A stretch of DNA of 64,000 bases from Desulfobulbus rhabdoformis. GTDB taxonomy: Bacteria > Desulfobacterota > Desulfobulbia > Desulfobulbales > Desulfobulbaceae. The position numbers and the translations under genes are program-made. The DNA is taken from positions 22,364 through 86,363 of the forward strand of contig NZ_JAFFQA010000019.1 of assembly GCF_016919065.1 (NCBI RefSeq), given 5' to 3'. Positions 18,092-26,030 of this stretch are shown one piece after another (within the stretch, counting starts at the first letter, position 1; each line of letters opens with the position of its first letter). The notes below the pieces were generated by a model that had not been told where the DNA came from, searched no databases, and worked only from the letters and a program-made list of their open reading frames with translations.

Positions 18092-18151
18092 TACCTCGTT
18101 TGACCATCATCTCACCTGAACACTCGCAATGAGGCTCAAGGAGAGGAACTA

Positions 18152-19165
18152 TTAGAACTGGGAAAGGAACCGGAGGTCGTTTTCGTAGTATAAACGGATA
18201 TCGTCGATACCGTACTTGAGCATGGCAATGCGCTCAACGCCGAGCCCAAAAGCAAACCCGGAGTAGACATCCGGATCATAACCGACCATTTTCAGGACCT
18301 CAGGATCAATGAGTCCTGATCCGAGAATTTCCAGCCACCCTGTGCGTTTACAAACCCGGCAACCGGAGCCGCCACAGATAACACAGGCGATATCGACCTC
18401 GGCACTGGGTTCGGTAAAAGGAAAAAAGCTGGGACGAAAGCGAAGAGCCAGATCACGCTCAAACATCTTATGGGTGAAGGCGGTTAGCACTCCCTTGAGA
18501 TCCGCAAAGGAGACATCCTTATCCACGAGAAAGCCCTCGACCTGATGGAACATGGGCGTGTGCGTGATATCGGAGTCGCAACGGTAGACCTTACCCGGAG
18601 CAATGTAGCGCAGAGGAGGCTCCTGATTTTCCATGATCCTGGCCTGCATAGGCGAGGTGTGCGTACGCAGCAGAATCGAATCCGTGACGTAAAAGGTGTC
18701 ATGCATGTCACGGGCCGGGTGATGCGGCGGAATGTTCAGCGCTTCAAAGTTGTAGTAGTCGCTTTCGACATCCGGTCCTTCAGCAACAGCAAAACCAAGC
18801 CCCTCGAAGATAGAGCAGATTTCCTCCATGACCTGGGTCACAGGGTGCAGTTTACCGAAGGGAAGATAGCGTCCAGGCAGGCTGTAGTCGGTGGCTCCGG
18901 CAGCAGCACTCTGCATGCCGCCACCAAGCTGCGTTTTCATTTCTTCAAAACGCAGTTCCACCCCCTGCTTGATTTCATTGGCCAGTTGACCAAGCCGTGG
19001 GCGATCCTCCGGTGCGACAGATTTTAACTGGCGCATGACTCCGGTCAGAAGTCCCCCTTTGCGACCAAGGTACTGGATACGAAAGGCTTCAAGACCTGCG
19101 GAGTCCTTGACCGTATCCAGGGCCTCGCCTGCTTCTTGCTTGAGCCTAAGCAGCTCGCTTTCCAT
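18152..19165 (-). CDS. pheS: Phenylalanine-tRNA ligase alpha subunit
   Basis: The 337-residue class II synthetase subunit has an N-terminal coiled coil (1-85) that grips tRNA. The catalytic domain shows motif 2 ([15 protein letters not shown]), the phenylalanine pocket [12 protein letters not shown] and motif 3 [17 protein letters not shown]. Length is normal. It lies 19 bp after rplT in the infC-rpmI-rplT-pheS string, the standard translation operon. Confidence 0.98.
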   Translation of the reverse strand: MESELLRLKQEAGEALDTVKDSAGLEAFRIQYLGRKGGLLTGVMRQLKSVAPEDRPRLGQLANEIKQGVELRFEEMKTQLGGGMQSAAAGATDYSLPGRYLPFGKLHPVTQVMEEICSIFEGLGFAVAEGPDVESDYYNFEALNIPPHHPARDMHDTFYVTDSILLRTHTSPMQARIMENQEPPLRYIAPGKVYRCDSDITHTPMFHQVEGFLVDKDVSFADLKGVLTAFTHKMFERDLALRFRPSFFPFTEPSAEVDIACVICGGSGCRVCKRTGWLEILGSGLIDPEVLKMVGYDPDVYSGFAFGLGVERIAMLKYGIDDIRLYYENDLRFLSQF

Positions 19166-19184
19166 AGGGCAGTCCGTGATGGGA

Positions 19185-19538
19185 TCAGGAAGCCAGTCCG
19201 GAAGCTTTCACCACTTCAGTGAAGGCGTTAGGATCGACAATGGCCAGGTTGGAGAGCACTTTCCGATCAAGCTCAATGGAATTTTTGCTCATGCCGTTAA
19301 TCAAGCGGCTGTAATTAACGTTGTTCTGTTTGGCAGCTGCGCTGATACGAGAAATCCACAGTGCGCGGAACTCCCGTTTTTTAACACGACGGTCACGGTA
19401 GGCGTAACACAGTGCACGATCAACGGCTTCGGTAGCGGTTCTAAACAAACGACGCTTGCCGCCACGAAAACCTTTAGCCAGGGACAATACTTTATTTCTT
19501 CTGCGGCGTGCTTTAAAACCGCGAGTTACACGAGGCAT
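19185..19538 (-). CDS. rplT: 50S ribosomal protein L20
   Basis: The 117-residue basic protein has the typical start [26 protein letters not shown] and a conserved helical core ([18 protein letters not shown]). L20 is an early 23S rRNA-binding assembly protein, and in many bacteria it represses its own operon by binding leader RNA. A short GC hairpin in the 102-bp gap upstream (about 19570-19600) might take part, but I cannot show that it mimics the rRNA site. Confidence 0.98.
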   Translation of the reverse strand: MPRVTRGFKARRRRNKVLSLAKGFRGGKRRLFRTATEAVDRALCYAYRDRRVKKREFRALWISRISAAAKQNNVNYSRLINGMSKNSIELDRKVLSNLAIVDPNAFTEVVKASGLAS

Positions 19539-19640
19539 TCTCTTCTCCGTTCAAACTAAACTCGTCACACCGCAGACGCTTAAAAAGCAGCTGCGGCAAA
19601 CAATCAAGGTAGATTTATAAAACCGTATCCTCTTCTGCCC

Positions 19641-19838
19641 TTAGGCGTACGGCAGCATTCTGCGTACTGCTTTTACATCAACCTCGGCAATCAGGGATGC
19701 CTTGCGCAGATTCCGTTTACGCTTGGTTGATTTTTTGGTGAGGATATGCGAGGTAAAGGCCTTGGCACGACGAATTCGGCCGGAACCGGTGGTTTTGAAC
19801 CGTTTGGCAGCGCCTCGGTTGGTTTTCATTTTTGGCAT
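19641..19838 (-). CDS. rpmI: 50S ribosomal protein L35
   Basis: The 65-residue protein begins [20 protein letters not shown] and continues with the lysine/arginine-rich segment expected of L35. It sits between infC and rplT, as in nearly all bacteria, with a clear AAGGAG ribosome site upstream of the ATG. Confidence 0.98.
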   Translation of the reverse strand: MPKMKTNRGAAKRFKTTGSGRIRRAKAFTSHILTKKSTKRKRNLRKASLIAEVDVKAVRRMLPYA

Positions 19839-19910
19839 GGTATACGCTCCTTACATCTAGCCGGCCGTATATCCAGCCGGAACTCATGGGGTTATAATCA
19901 ATGTCTAATT

Positions 19911-20459
19911 TTAGGCCTTTGGTCCAACGAACATCACGAGTTGCCGTCCTTCCATTTTGGGTTCCTGGATGATTACACAGTCTTCCCGCAGCGTGTCGGC
20001 AATTTTGTTCAAAGCTTCCAAACCGATGGTCTGGGCATAAATAATTTCCCGACCACGGAAGCGCATGGTCACCTTGACCTTATTTTTCTCCGCAAGAAAC
20101 TGTTTGATCTTCCGTATCTTGAAGTTGAGATCATGTTCCTCGGTCTTGGGGCGGAACTTAATCTCACGGGTCTCTATTACGGTTTGTTTCTTTTTGGCTT
20201 CCTGCTGCTTCTTTTTCAACTCGTAGCGGAATTTGTCGTAGTTCATGATACGACAAACAGGTGGGTCAGCCTTATCGGAGACCTCAACCAGATCGAGCCC
20301 CTGCTCGTGAGCAGTTTCAAGCGCAGCTTTAACGCTTATAATTCCACGCTGTGTCCCATCAGCGTCAATAAGGCGAATCTCTTTGTATTTGATGTCCTCA
20401 TTGACTTTAATCTTCAGTTCCTGCTGGGGGGGAAGTTTTCTGCCGCCTCGCTTCTTAAT
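19911..20459 (-). CDS. infC: Translation initiation factor IF-3, AUU start
   Basis: IF-3 keeps 30S subunits free and proofreads the start codon. A plain ATG frame would begin only at 20246 and lose the whole N-terminal domain. Extending upstream in frame gives KVNEDIKYKEIRLIDADG and the linker, full-length IF-3 of 182 residues, starting at an ATT codon at 20459. GGAGG lies 7 nt before it. The AUU start is the classical device by which IF-3 lowers its own translation, and it is known from E. coli infC. The C-terminal domain (IKQFLAEKNKVKVTMRFRGRE) is intact. It lies 29 bp after thrS. Confidence 0.96.
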   Translation of the reverse strand: MKKRGGRKLPPQQELKIKVNEDIKYKEIRLIDADGTQRGIISVKAALETAHEQGLDLVEVSDKADPPVCRIMNYDKFRYELKKKQQEAKKKQTVIETREIKFRPKTEEHDLNFKIRKIKQFLAEKNKVKVTMRFRGREIIYAQTIGLEALNKIADTLREDCVIIQEPKMEGRQLVMFVGPKA

Positions 20460-20488
20460 GTTCGTTCCTCCAGTTGGTGTTGTGGTGA

Positions 20489-22414
20489 TCAGGCATCACG
20501 CCGGCGACACTCATCAATAACAAGATCAACAAACGCCTCCGGAGTCATAGCCGGCAAATTTTTTCCATCTTTTTGCCGCACAGTGACGGTGCCCTCTTCT
20601 TTTTCACGCTCACCAATAATAAGCATGTACGGGACTTTCATCATCTGTGCTTCACGGATTTTGTAGTTGAGCTTTTCATTGCGCAAATCTTTTTCGATTC
20701 GCACGCCCTGAGCTCTCAGCTTGGCATACACCTGCTCGCAGTATTCGGCCTGATCATCGGTGATGTTCATGATCCGTGCCTGCTCGGGTGCAAGCCACAG
20801 GGGAAATGCTCCGGCGTAGTGCTCAATGAGCACGCCGATAAACCGCTCCAGCGACCCCATAAGTGCCCGGTGAATCATGATAGGCTGATGTTCAGCTCCG
20901 TCATCACCAGTATACCCCATCTGGAACCGCTCGGGCAGGTTAAAGTCGACCTGGATGGTGGAACACTGCCAGGAACGACCGATCTGATCTTTAATTTTGA
21001 TATCGATCTTGGGCCCGTAGAAGACACCTTCGCCAGGATCGATCTCATAGTTGAGCTCTTTTTTATCCAAGGCCTGCTTCAAGGCCGCGGTAGCGAGCTC
21101 CCAGTGCTCGTCAGAGCCGACGTATTTCTCAGGACGGGTGGAGAGATAGACGTCGTACTGATCAAAGCCAAAGGTTTTCAGAATGTGCAGGTTCAGATCG
21201 ATAATGTTGAAGATTTCCTCTTCAAGCTGATCCGGACGACAGAAGATATGGGCATCATCCTGAGTAAAACCACGCACTCGCATCAAGCCGTGCAAGGCAC
21301 CGGTGCGCTCGTAGCGATACACCGTCCCTAACTCGCACCAGCGAATAGGAAACTCGCGATAGCTGTGTTTATCAGCCTTGTACACACCGATGTGAAATGG
21401 GCAGTTCATCGGCTTGAGCTGATACTCAACCTCATCAATCTCCATGGCTGAATACATATTCTCGCCATAGAAATCAAGGTGACCTGAGGTCTTCCACAGA
21501 TCCTGCCGTGCGATATGCGGTGTGTAGAGAAGCTGGTATCCGTTTTTATAATGCTCGTCTTTCCAGTAATCCTCGAGCAATCGACGCAACAAGGCCCCAC
21601 GAGGTTGCCATAAAATCAACCCGGGGCCAATTTGATCCTGAATGGTAAACAGCCCCAGCTGCTTACCGAGTTTTCGATGATCTCGTTTACGCGCCTCTTC
21701 CAGACGCTGAAGGTAGGCCTTCAGCTCTTTCTTATCTGCAAAAGCAGTTCCGTAAATACGGGTCAACATGGGGCGGGTTTCGTCGCCACGCCAGTAGGAC
21801 CCGGCCACACGCAACAGCTTAAAAACCTTTATCCAGGAGGCATCGGGCACGTGAGGCCCACGACAGAGGTCGACAAATTTTCCATGGGTGTAGAGGCTGA
21901 CCGTGTCAACATCCATATCCCGGAGCAACTCAAGCTTGTATTCCTCGCCCAGCTCTTCGAAAAACTTAATTGCCTCTTCACGGCTCACTTCACGTCGCTC
22001 GAAAGGAATCCGTGCGTTGACCAATTCGGTCATCTTGGCTTCGATTGCCTCGAAATCTTCGGTTGAGAAGGCTTTCTCGCGATCAAAGTCGTAATAATAC
22101 CCATCTTCGATGGCTGGACCAATGGCAACCTTGACCGCATCACCATAGAGCTCCTTCACTGCCAACGCCATCAAATGGGCCGTGGAATGACGCAGAATCT
22201 CAAGCCCTTCTTCAGAACGAATGGATACAGGTTCGATAACTGTATCCCCATCCAAAGTGGTCGATAGGTCCAGCAGTTGACCATTGCTGCGTACAGCCAC
22301 GGATTGTTTACGTTGCTTGCCTGAGACCAGCTCTTTAAGCGCTTCGGCAACAGTCACACCTTGCGGAAACGCCTTACTTTCACCATCTTGGACGGATACC
22401 TGAATTTCTGCCAT
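20489..22414 (-). CDS. thrS: Threonine-tRNA ligase
   Basis: The 641-residue enzyme has an N-terminal TGS domain (1-62), the HxxxH editing domain (HSTAHLMALAVKEL), the class II catalytic core (GLMRVRGFTQDDAHIFC, motif 3 near MGSLERFIGVLIEHY) and the C-terminal anticodon-binding domain (ARIMNITDDQAEYCEQVYAKL). Length matches bacterial ThrRS. It opens the translation operon and follows tRNA-Val with a hairpin-bearing leader that may regulate it. Confidence 0.98.
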   Translation of the reverse strand: MAEIQVSVQDGESKAFPQGVTVAEALKELVSGKQRKQSVAVRSNGQLLDLSTTLDGDTVIEPVSIRSEEGLEILRHSTAHLMALAVKELYGDAVKVAIGPAIEDGYYYDFDREKAFSTEDFEAIEAKMTELVNARIPFERREVSREEAIKFFEELGEEYKLELLRDMDVDTVSLYTHGKFVDLCRGPHVPDASWIKVFKLLRVAGSYWRGDETRPMLTRIYGTAFADKKELKAYLQRLEEARKRDHRKLGKQLGLFTIQDQIGPGLILWQPRGALLRRLLEDYWKDEHYKNGYQLLYTPHIARQDLWKTSGHLDFYGENMYSAMEIDEVEYQLKPMNCPFHIGVYKADKHSYREFPIRWCELGTVYRYERTGALHGLMRVRGFTQDDAHIFCRPDQLEEEIFNIIDLNLHILKTFGFDQYDVYLSTRPEKYVGSDEHWELATAALKQALDKKELNYEIDPGEGVFYGPKIDIKIKDQIGRSWQCSTIQVDFNLPERFQMGYTGDDGAEHQPIMIHRALMGSLERFIGVLIEHYAGAFPLWLAPEQARIMNITDDQAEYCEQVYAKLRAQGVRIEKDLRNEKLNYKIREAQMMKVPYMLIIGEREKEEGTVTVRQKDGKNLPAMTPEAFVDLVIDECRRRDA

Positions 22415-22430
22415 TGTGCCTGTAAAAAGG

Positions 22431-22468
22431 AAAGGCTAACGAGCAGATAAATCTGCATCCTAGCCTTT
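22431..22468 (-). promoter_or_regulatory. Hairpin between tRNA-Val and thrS (terminator or thrS leader)
   Basis: AAAGGCTA (22431-22438) pairs with TAGCCTTT (22461-22468) around an inner GCAGAT/ATCTGC stem. On the minus strand it is followed by the T-rich CCTTTTTAC, then about 16 nt later the thrS ATG. It could end the tRNA-Val transcript or act as a thrS leader structure. Confidence 0.55.
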
Positions 22469-22477
22469 ATAAAAAAT

Positions 22478-22552
22478 TGGTAGGCGCGGACGGGGTCGAA
22501 CCGACGACATCTACCACGTCAAGGTAGCGCTCTCCCACTGAGCTACGCGCCT
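22478..22552 (-). tRNA. tRNA-Val (anticodon GAC), CCA encoded
   Basis: The 75-nt cloverleaf on the minus strand has acceptor AGGCGCG paired with CGCGCCT, D arm TAGCTCAGTGGGAGAGC, anticodon stem CTACC/GGTAG with loop TTGACGT (anticodon GAC), T loop GGTTCGACCCC and an encoded CCA. Confidence 0.96.
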
Positions 22553-22939
22553 ACAGCATTTATTTGTCGATTTGGAAAGATCTTTATACAGCAAGCTGCC
22601 AAAGACCGCAAGTGAAATACCAGCAAACATAGAGACTGTCAATAAAAATTACCTGGACGGATTCCCTCTTTTCCTATTTTTTCGGTATTTTTTCGGCATC
22701 GTGTCGAATAAAGTGCCCTTTTTTCATCCTTTTCTCTCCTGGATCTTTATCTCTGGAGTAATATATCACTTTTCCCCCCTCCTCCTCGTTCTTGTTCCTC
22801 CTGAAGGCTCAACCTTGTTTATCTTGCAGAAACAGGAAAATGTCTCAAAAGAAGACAGCATTTGGTTGGTTGCTATGGTATATATAACTTTTTATACTAT
22901 TCTCTTCTGGCAGGTTATTCTAACTCGTTTAAACAGAAC
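22553..22939. other. Gap between tRNA-Val and the HDOD-GGDEF gene
   Basis: This is 387 bp of T-rich sequence on the plus strand. A 135-codon frame across it overlaps the next gene and has no recognisable protein features beyond low-complexity hydrophobic runs from T-rich codons, so I treat it as noncoding. Promoters for tRNA-Val (minus) and the HDOD gene (plus) must lie here, but no clear box stands out. Confidence 0.5.
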
Positions 22940-24502
22940 ATGTCCCGAGTACTCAATCGTACATTGCAAAACATTCTGAGTTCTGCCGACCTCCCCACTC
23001 TCCCCGTCGTTGCCTCTAAAGTTCTTGAGCTCACCACACAGGAGGAGGTCGAGGTGGCCGAGGTTATCCACCTCATCTCTCAGGACATCGCCCTCTCAAC
23101 CAAGATTCTTAAAGTGGCGAACTCTGCCTTTTATAATTTTCCACAGCAGATTGGATCAGTGCAACAAGCAGTCTCTCTCCTTGGAATCAACGCTGTGCGT
23201 AGCCTCGTCTTAAGCTTCACCTTTCTTTCCATGGGAGAGGAGAACACTTTTAAGTACTTTGATCTGAACGGTTTCTGGAGACTGTCTCTTGTTCGTGCCG
23301 CAGCAGCACGACTTATCAGCCAGTACGTTGGCGAGGTTGATCCGGAAGAGCTGTTCACCCAGGGGCTTTTACAAAACATTGGCCAACTCATCTTTGCCCT
23401 GACGCTTCCAGAGCGCTACGACACCCTCCTTGAGGAGCTGGAAATCGATAACACCAGGCCCGATGAAAGCCTTGAAGAAGAATATCTGGGACTCGCCCAT
23501 ACGGTCTCCGGTGCGGAGGTGGCCCGATGTTGGTGCTTACCTCAAAGTATTGTAGATGCTATTCGTTATCACCACGCCCCGGCGCAATATGAGGGAGCAG
23601 ACTGCCGAAACTCTTCCGCTGTTAAGATCGTCTACCTCTCTGAGATGCTTGCCCGTATATTTCAATCCAATATGCCCATAGAGGCGCAAGAGGAATTTGA
23701 GGAAGATGCACGTAAAATGCTTGGACTTCCCAGTGAAGAAATTGGCCATATTTTAAAAATCATAAATAAGAAAGTGACAAAATCAGCCCAATTTTTTGGG
23801 GTCGAGATGGAGCCGGTTCGGTCAGTCACTGAAATTATTCAGGAGGCTAACATTCGCCTCAGCCTTCTTCATCTCAGCTATGAGGAAATGAACCGGGAAC
23901 TGCAACAGGCCAAAAATTCCCTGGAAGAGCTCACGGCTGAGCTCACGGAGAAAAACCATCAACTTGAACAACTTGCCAATATTGACGGGTTGACAGAAAT
24001 TCATAATCACCGCTATTTTCAAACGTTTCTCCGTACCGAACTGCGCCGAGCCAAAGAAAACAATCTTCCCCTCACCCTTTTGCTTGCCGACATTGATCAT
24101 TTCAAGCAATTCAATGATCGATATGGGCACCAAACAGGTGATTTCATACTCAAAGAACTCTGCAGGGCTGTGCTCCCCATGCTCCGCGATTATGACCTCA
24201 TGGCGCGATACGGAGGGGAGGAATTTACCTTTGTTCTCCCCGATACCAGCGCTGATGGTTCTCTTGCTGTCGCCCAAAAAATTTGTCGCCTGGTTGCCGA
24301 ACATCCTTTTTCCAATGATTCAGCCTGTTACCAGGTGACACTGAGCATTGGGGCAACCACGATTTTCCCTGCAGAAACTGCCATTTCGGCCAATGAATGC
24401 ATAGACCAGGCCGACCGCGCACTCTATGAAGCAAAGAATCGGGGACGAAATCAGGCTATTTCTTTTCATAATCTCAGCCGAACCAATTGGCTTCGCATGT
24501 AG
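22940..24502 (+). CDS. HDOD-GGDEF protein, probable diguanylate cyclase
   Basis: The 520-residue soluble protein has an HDOD domain (about 15-215; LPTLPVVASKVLEL, ISQDIALSTKILKVANSAFY) joined by a coiled coil (about 300-345) to a GGDEF domain (about 350-510). The active-site loop is GGEEF in YGGEEFTFVLPD, a competent form, with the nucleotide-binding LLADIDHFKQFND. It should make cyclic-di-GMP in response to a signal sensed through HDOD; the signal is unknown. I start at ATG 22940 (MSRVLNR) because family homology begins there; the longer in-frame start at 22862 adds an unrelated hydrophobic stretch. The ribosome site is weak in either case. Confidence 0.9.
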   Translation: MSRVLNRTLQNILSSADLPTLPVVASKVLELTTQEEVEVAEVIHLISQDIALSTKILKVANSAFYNFPQQIGSVQQAVSLLGINAVRSLVLSFTFLSMGEENTFKYFDLNGFWRLSLVRAAAARLISQYVGEVDPEELFTQGLLQNIGQLIFALTLPERYDTLLEELEIDNTRPDESLEEEYLGLAHTVSGAEVARCWCLPQSIVDAIRYHHAPAQYEGADCRNSSAVKIVYLSEMLARIFQSNMPIEAQEEFEEDARKMLGLPSEEIGHILKIINKKVTKSAQFFGVEMEPVRSVTEIIQEANIRLSLLHLSYEEMNRELQQAKNSLEELTAELTEKNHQLEQLANIDGLTEIHNHRYFQTFLRTELRRAKENNLPLTLLLADIDHFKQFNDRYGHQTGDFILKELCRAVLPMLRDYDLMARYGGEEFTFVLPDTSADGSLAVAQKICRLVAEHPFSNDSACYQVTLSIGATTIFPAETAISANECIDQADRALYEAKNRGRNQAISFHNLSRTNWLRM

Positions 24503-24832
24503 CTCCCATCCTCCTCTCTTTCCTCTTTTTTTCCCTCTCAGATGAATCACACCGTATATCCGTGAGCTATTCATCGGTGAGTCAGCTTCAGGTTTTTCTT
24601 TCTGACCAGGAAAATTCTCACATAATTCATTTATCCCCAAGATAGTTCCGAGTGGTTACCCCTAAATTCACTCTATCTGAAGTACCACAAAGTCAGCTCA
24701 TTCCCTGAATATTACAGACAAAAATAAAATTTCTCCTTGTAAACAGGAATCATTCCCTGTTAACTTCTACACTCAATACAGCGTATTGCTCGCAGCACGT
24801 ATTAACGTCAACCAACTTACAGGAGACCTCCC
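24503..24832. other. Intergenic region upstream of cytochrome c peroxidase
   Basis: This is 330 bp with no gene. Its last 100 bp are AT-rich and contain an imperfect palindrome (24742-24761) and presumably the ccpA promoter. No terminator was found for the HDOD-GGDEF gene. Confidence 0.5.
24742..24761. promoter_or_regulatory. Operator-like inverted repeat upstream of ccpA
   Basis: AACAGGAAT, one base, then ATTCCCTGTT form an inverted repeat with a single extra base, 72 bp before the peroxidase ATG. Its size and place suit a dimeric regulator. It does not match the FNR consensus TTGAT-N4-ATCAA, and I cannot name the regulator. Confidence 0.35.
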
Positions 24833-25879
24833 ATGAAAAGGACCTACCTTGCTGCCGTTCTGGCCCTCTCTCTCGCCGCCCCTCTGACGGCTCTTGCCAA
24901 TGAGCCTTCCCCTCTTCTTAAGGATGCCCAACTCGAATTCCAGCCTATTCCCGATCAGGCTCCATCTATTAAAGAAAATCCTGCAACGCCTGAAAAAGTT
25001 GAATTGGGCAAGATGCTCTACTTTGACCCCCGTCTATCCCGCAGTGGTCTGATCAGCTGCAACACCTGTCATAATGTGGGCATGGGTGGTGACGATTTTC
25101 AGGAAACATCCACTGGCCACGGTTGGCAAAAAGGTCCACGGAATGCTCCCACCGTGTTGAATTCAGTCTTTAATCTGGCTCAGTTCTGGGATGGACGTGC
25201 CAAAGATCTCGCAGAACAGGCCAAGGGGCCGATTCAGGCTGGTGTTGAGATGAACAACACCCCGGAAAATGTTGTCAAAACCTTATCCAGCATGCCTGAG
25301 TATGTGGCTCTTTTTAAACGCTCGTTTCCCGGAGAAGCCGATCCCGTAACCTTTGACAACATGGCCAAAGCGATAGAGGTTTTTGAGGCGACCCTGATCA
25401 CACCGAACTCCCAATTTGATCGTTTTCTCAAAGGGGATGTACAGGCTCTCAATGCCGAGGAAAAAGAGGGCTTGCAACTGTTCATGGACCATGGCTGTAT
25501 TTCCTGTCATTCCGGCATCAACATGGGTGGAGATGGTTACCATGAATTTGGCGTGGTGACCAAACCAAGCGAAAAAATAATTGCAGGAGACAAGGGGCGC
25601 TACGAAGTGACCAAGGCGGAGGGAGATACCTTCTCCTTCAAGTCACCGTCGCTGCGAAATATAATCCTGACCCCTCCATATTTTCACTCCGGTGTGGTGT
25701 GGGATCTGAAGGAAGCTGTTTCCATCATGAACGACTCCCAATTGGGATCTGAGATGCAGGATGCTGATCTTGATAAAATTGTAATTTTTCTTCACACTAC
25801 TACGGGGAAACAGCCGCAGGTTATGTATCCGATTCTTCCGGCATCAACGGACACAACGATAAAACCTGCACTCGACTGA
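24833..25879 (+). CDS. ccpA: Diheme cytochrome c peroxidase (CcpA/MauG family), periplasmic
   Basis: The enzyme reduces hydrogen peroxide to water in the periplasm using electrons from small cytochromes or quinol donors. The 348-residue precursor has a Sec signal peptide (1-22, cut after ALA). Two heme c sites follow: C76-x-x-C79-H80 and C222-x-x-C225-H226. The family blocks GGDDFQ, GHGWQKGPRNAPTVLN, FWDGRAKDLAEQAKGPI and the C-terminal SLRNIILTPPYFHSG are all present, so both the low- and high-potential heme domains are complete. It is transcribed alone, between an operator-like palindrome upstream and an intrinsic terminator downstream. Confidence 0.95.
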   Translation: MKRTYLAAVLALSLAAPLTALANEPSPLLKDAQLEFQPIPDQAPSIKENPATPEKVELGKMLYFDPRLSRSGLISCNTCHNVGMGGDDFQETSTGHGWQKGPRNAPTVLNSVFNLAQFWDGRAKDLAEQAKGPIQAGVEMNNTPENVVKTLSSMPEYVALFKRSFPGEADPVTFDNMAKAIEVFEATLITPNSQFDRFLKGDVQALNAEEKEGLQLFMDHGCISCHSGINMGGDGYHEFGVVTKPSEKIIAGDKGRYEVTKAEGDTFSFKSPSLRNIILTPPYFHSGVVWDLKEAVSIMNDSQLGSEMQDADLDKIVIFLHTTTGKQPQVMYPILPASTDTTIKPALD

Positions 25880-25982
25880 CGCAGAGCCTTGCTCCCCCCG
25901 TGACAGAGCTGGTTGTCCTCGGATGCAGAGCGTTCCCCAGAAGTTGGTTTGACCACTTAACAGCGTAGGATTATAATGGCTT

Positions 25983-26014
25983 GGCGGAGTGAGATAAGCT
26001 CACTCCGCCTTTTT
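25983..26014 (+). terminator. Intrinsic terminator after ccpA
   Basis: GGCGGAGTGAG, loop ATAAG and CTCACTCCGCC form a perfect 11-bp stem followed by TTTTTC. It lies 104 bp past ccpA and only 16 bp before the next start codon, so it separates the peroxidase from the DUF2339 gene and could also act as an attenuator for the latter. Confidence 0.9.
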
Positions 26015-26030
26015 CTTGTCGAGGTCAAAC

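Noticed and set aside
22572..22979. A 135-codon plus-strand frame before the HDOD gene
   Set aside because: It overlaps the true gene, has a run of hydrophobic residues from T-rich DNA and no family features or ribosome site.
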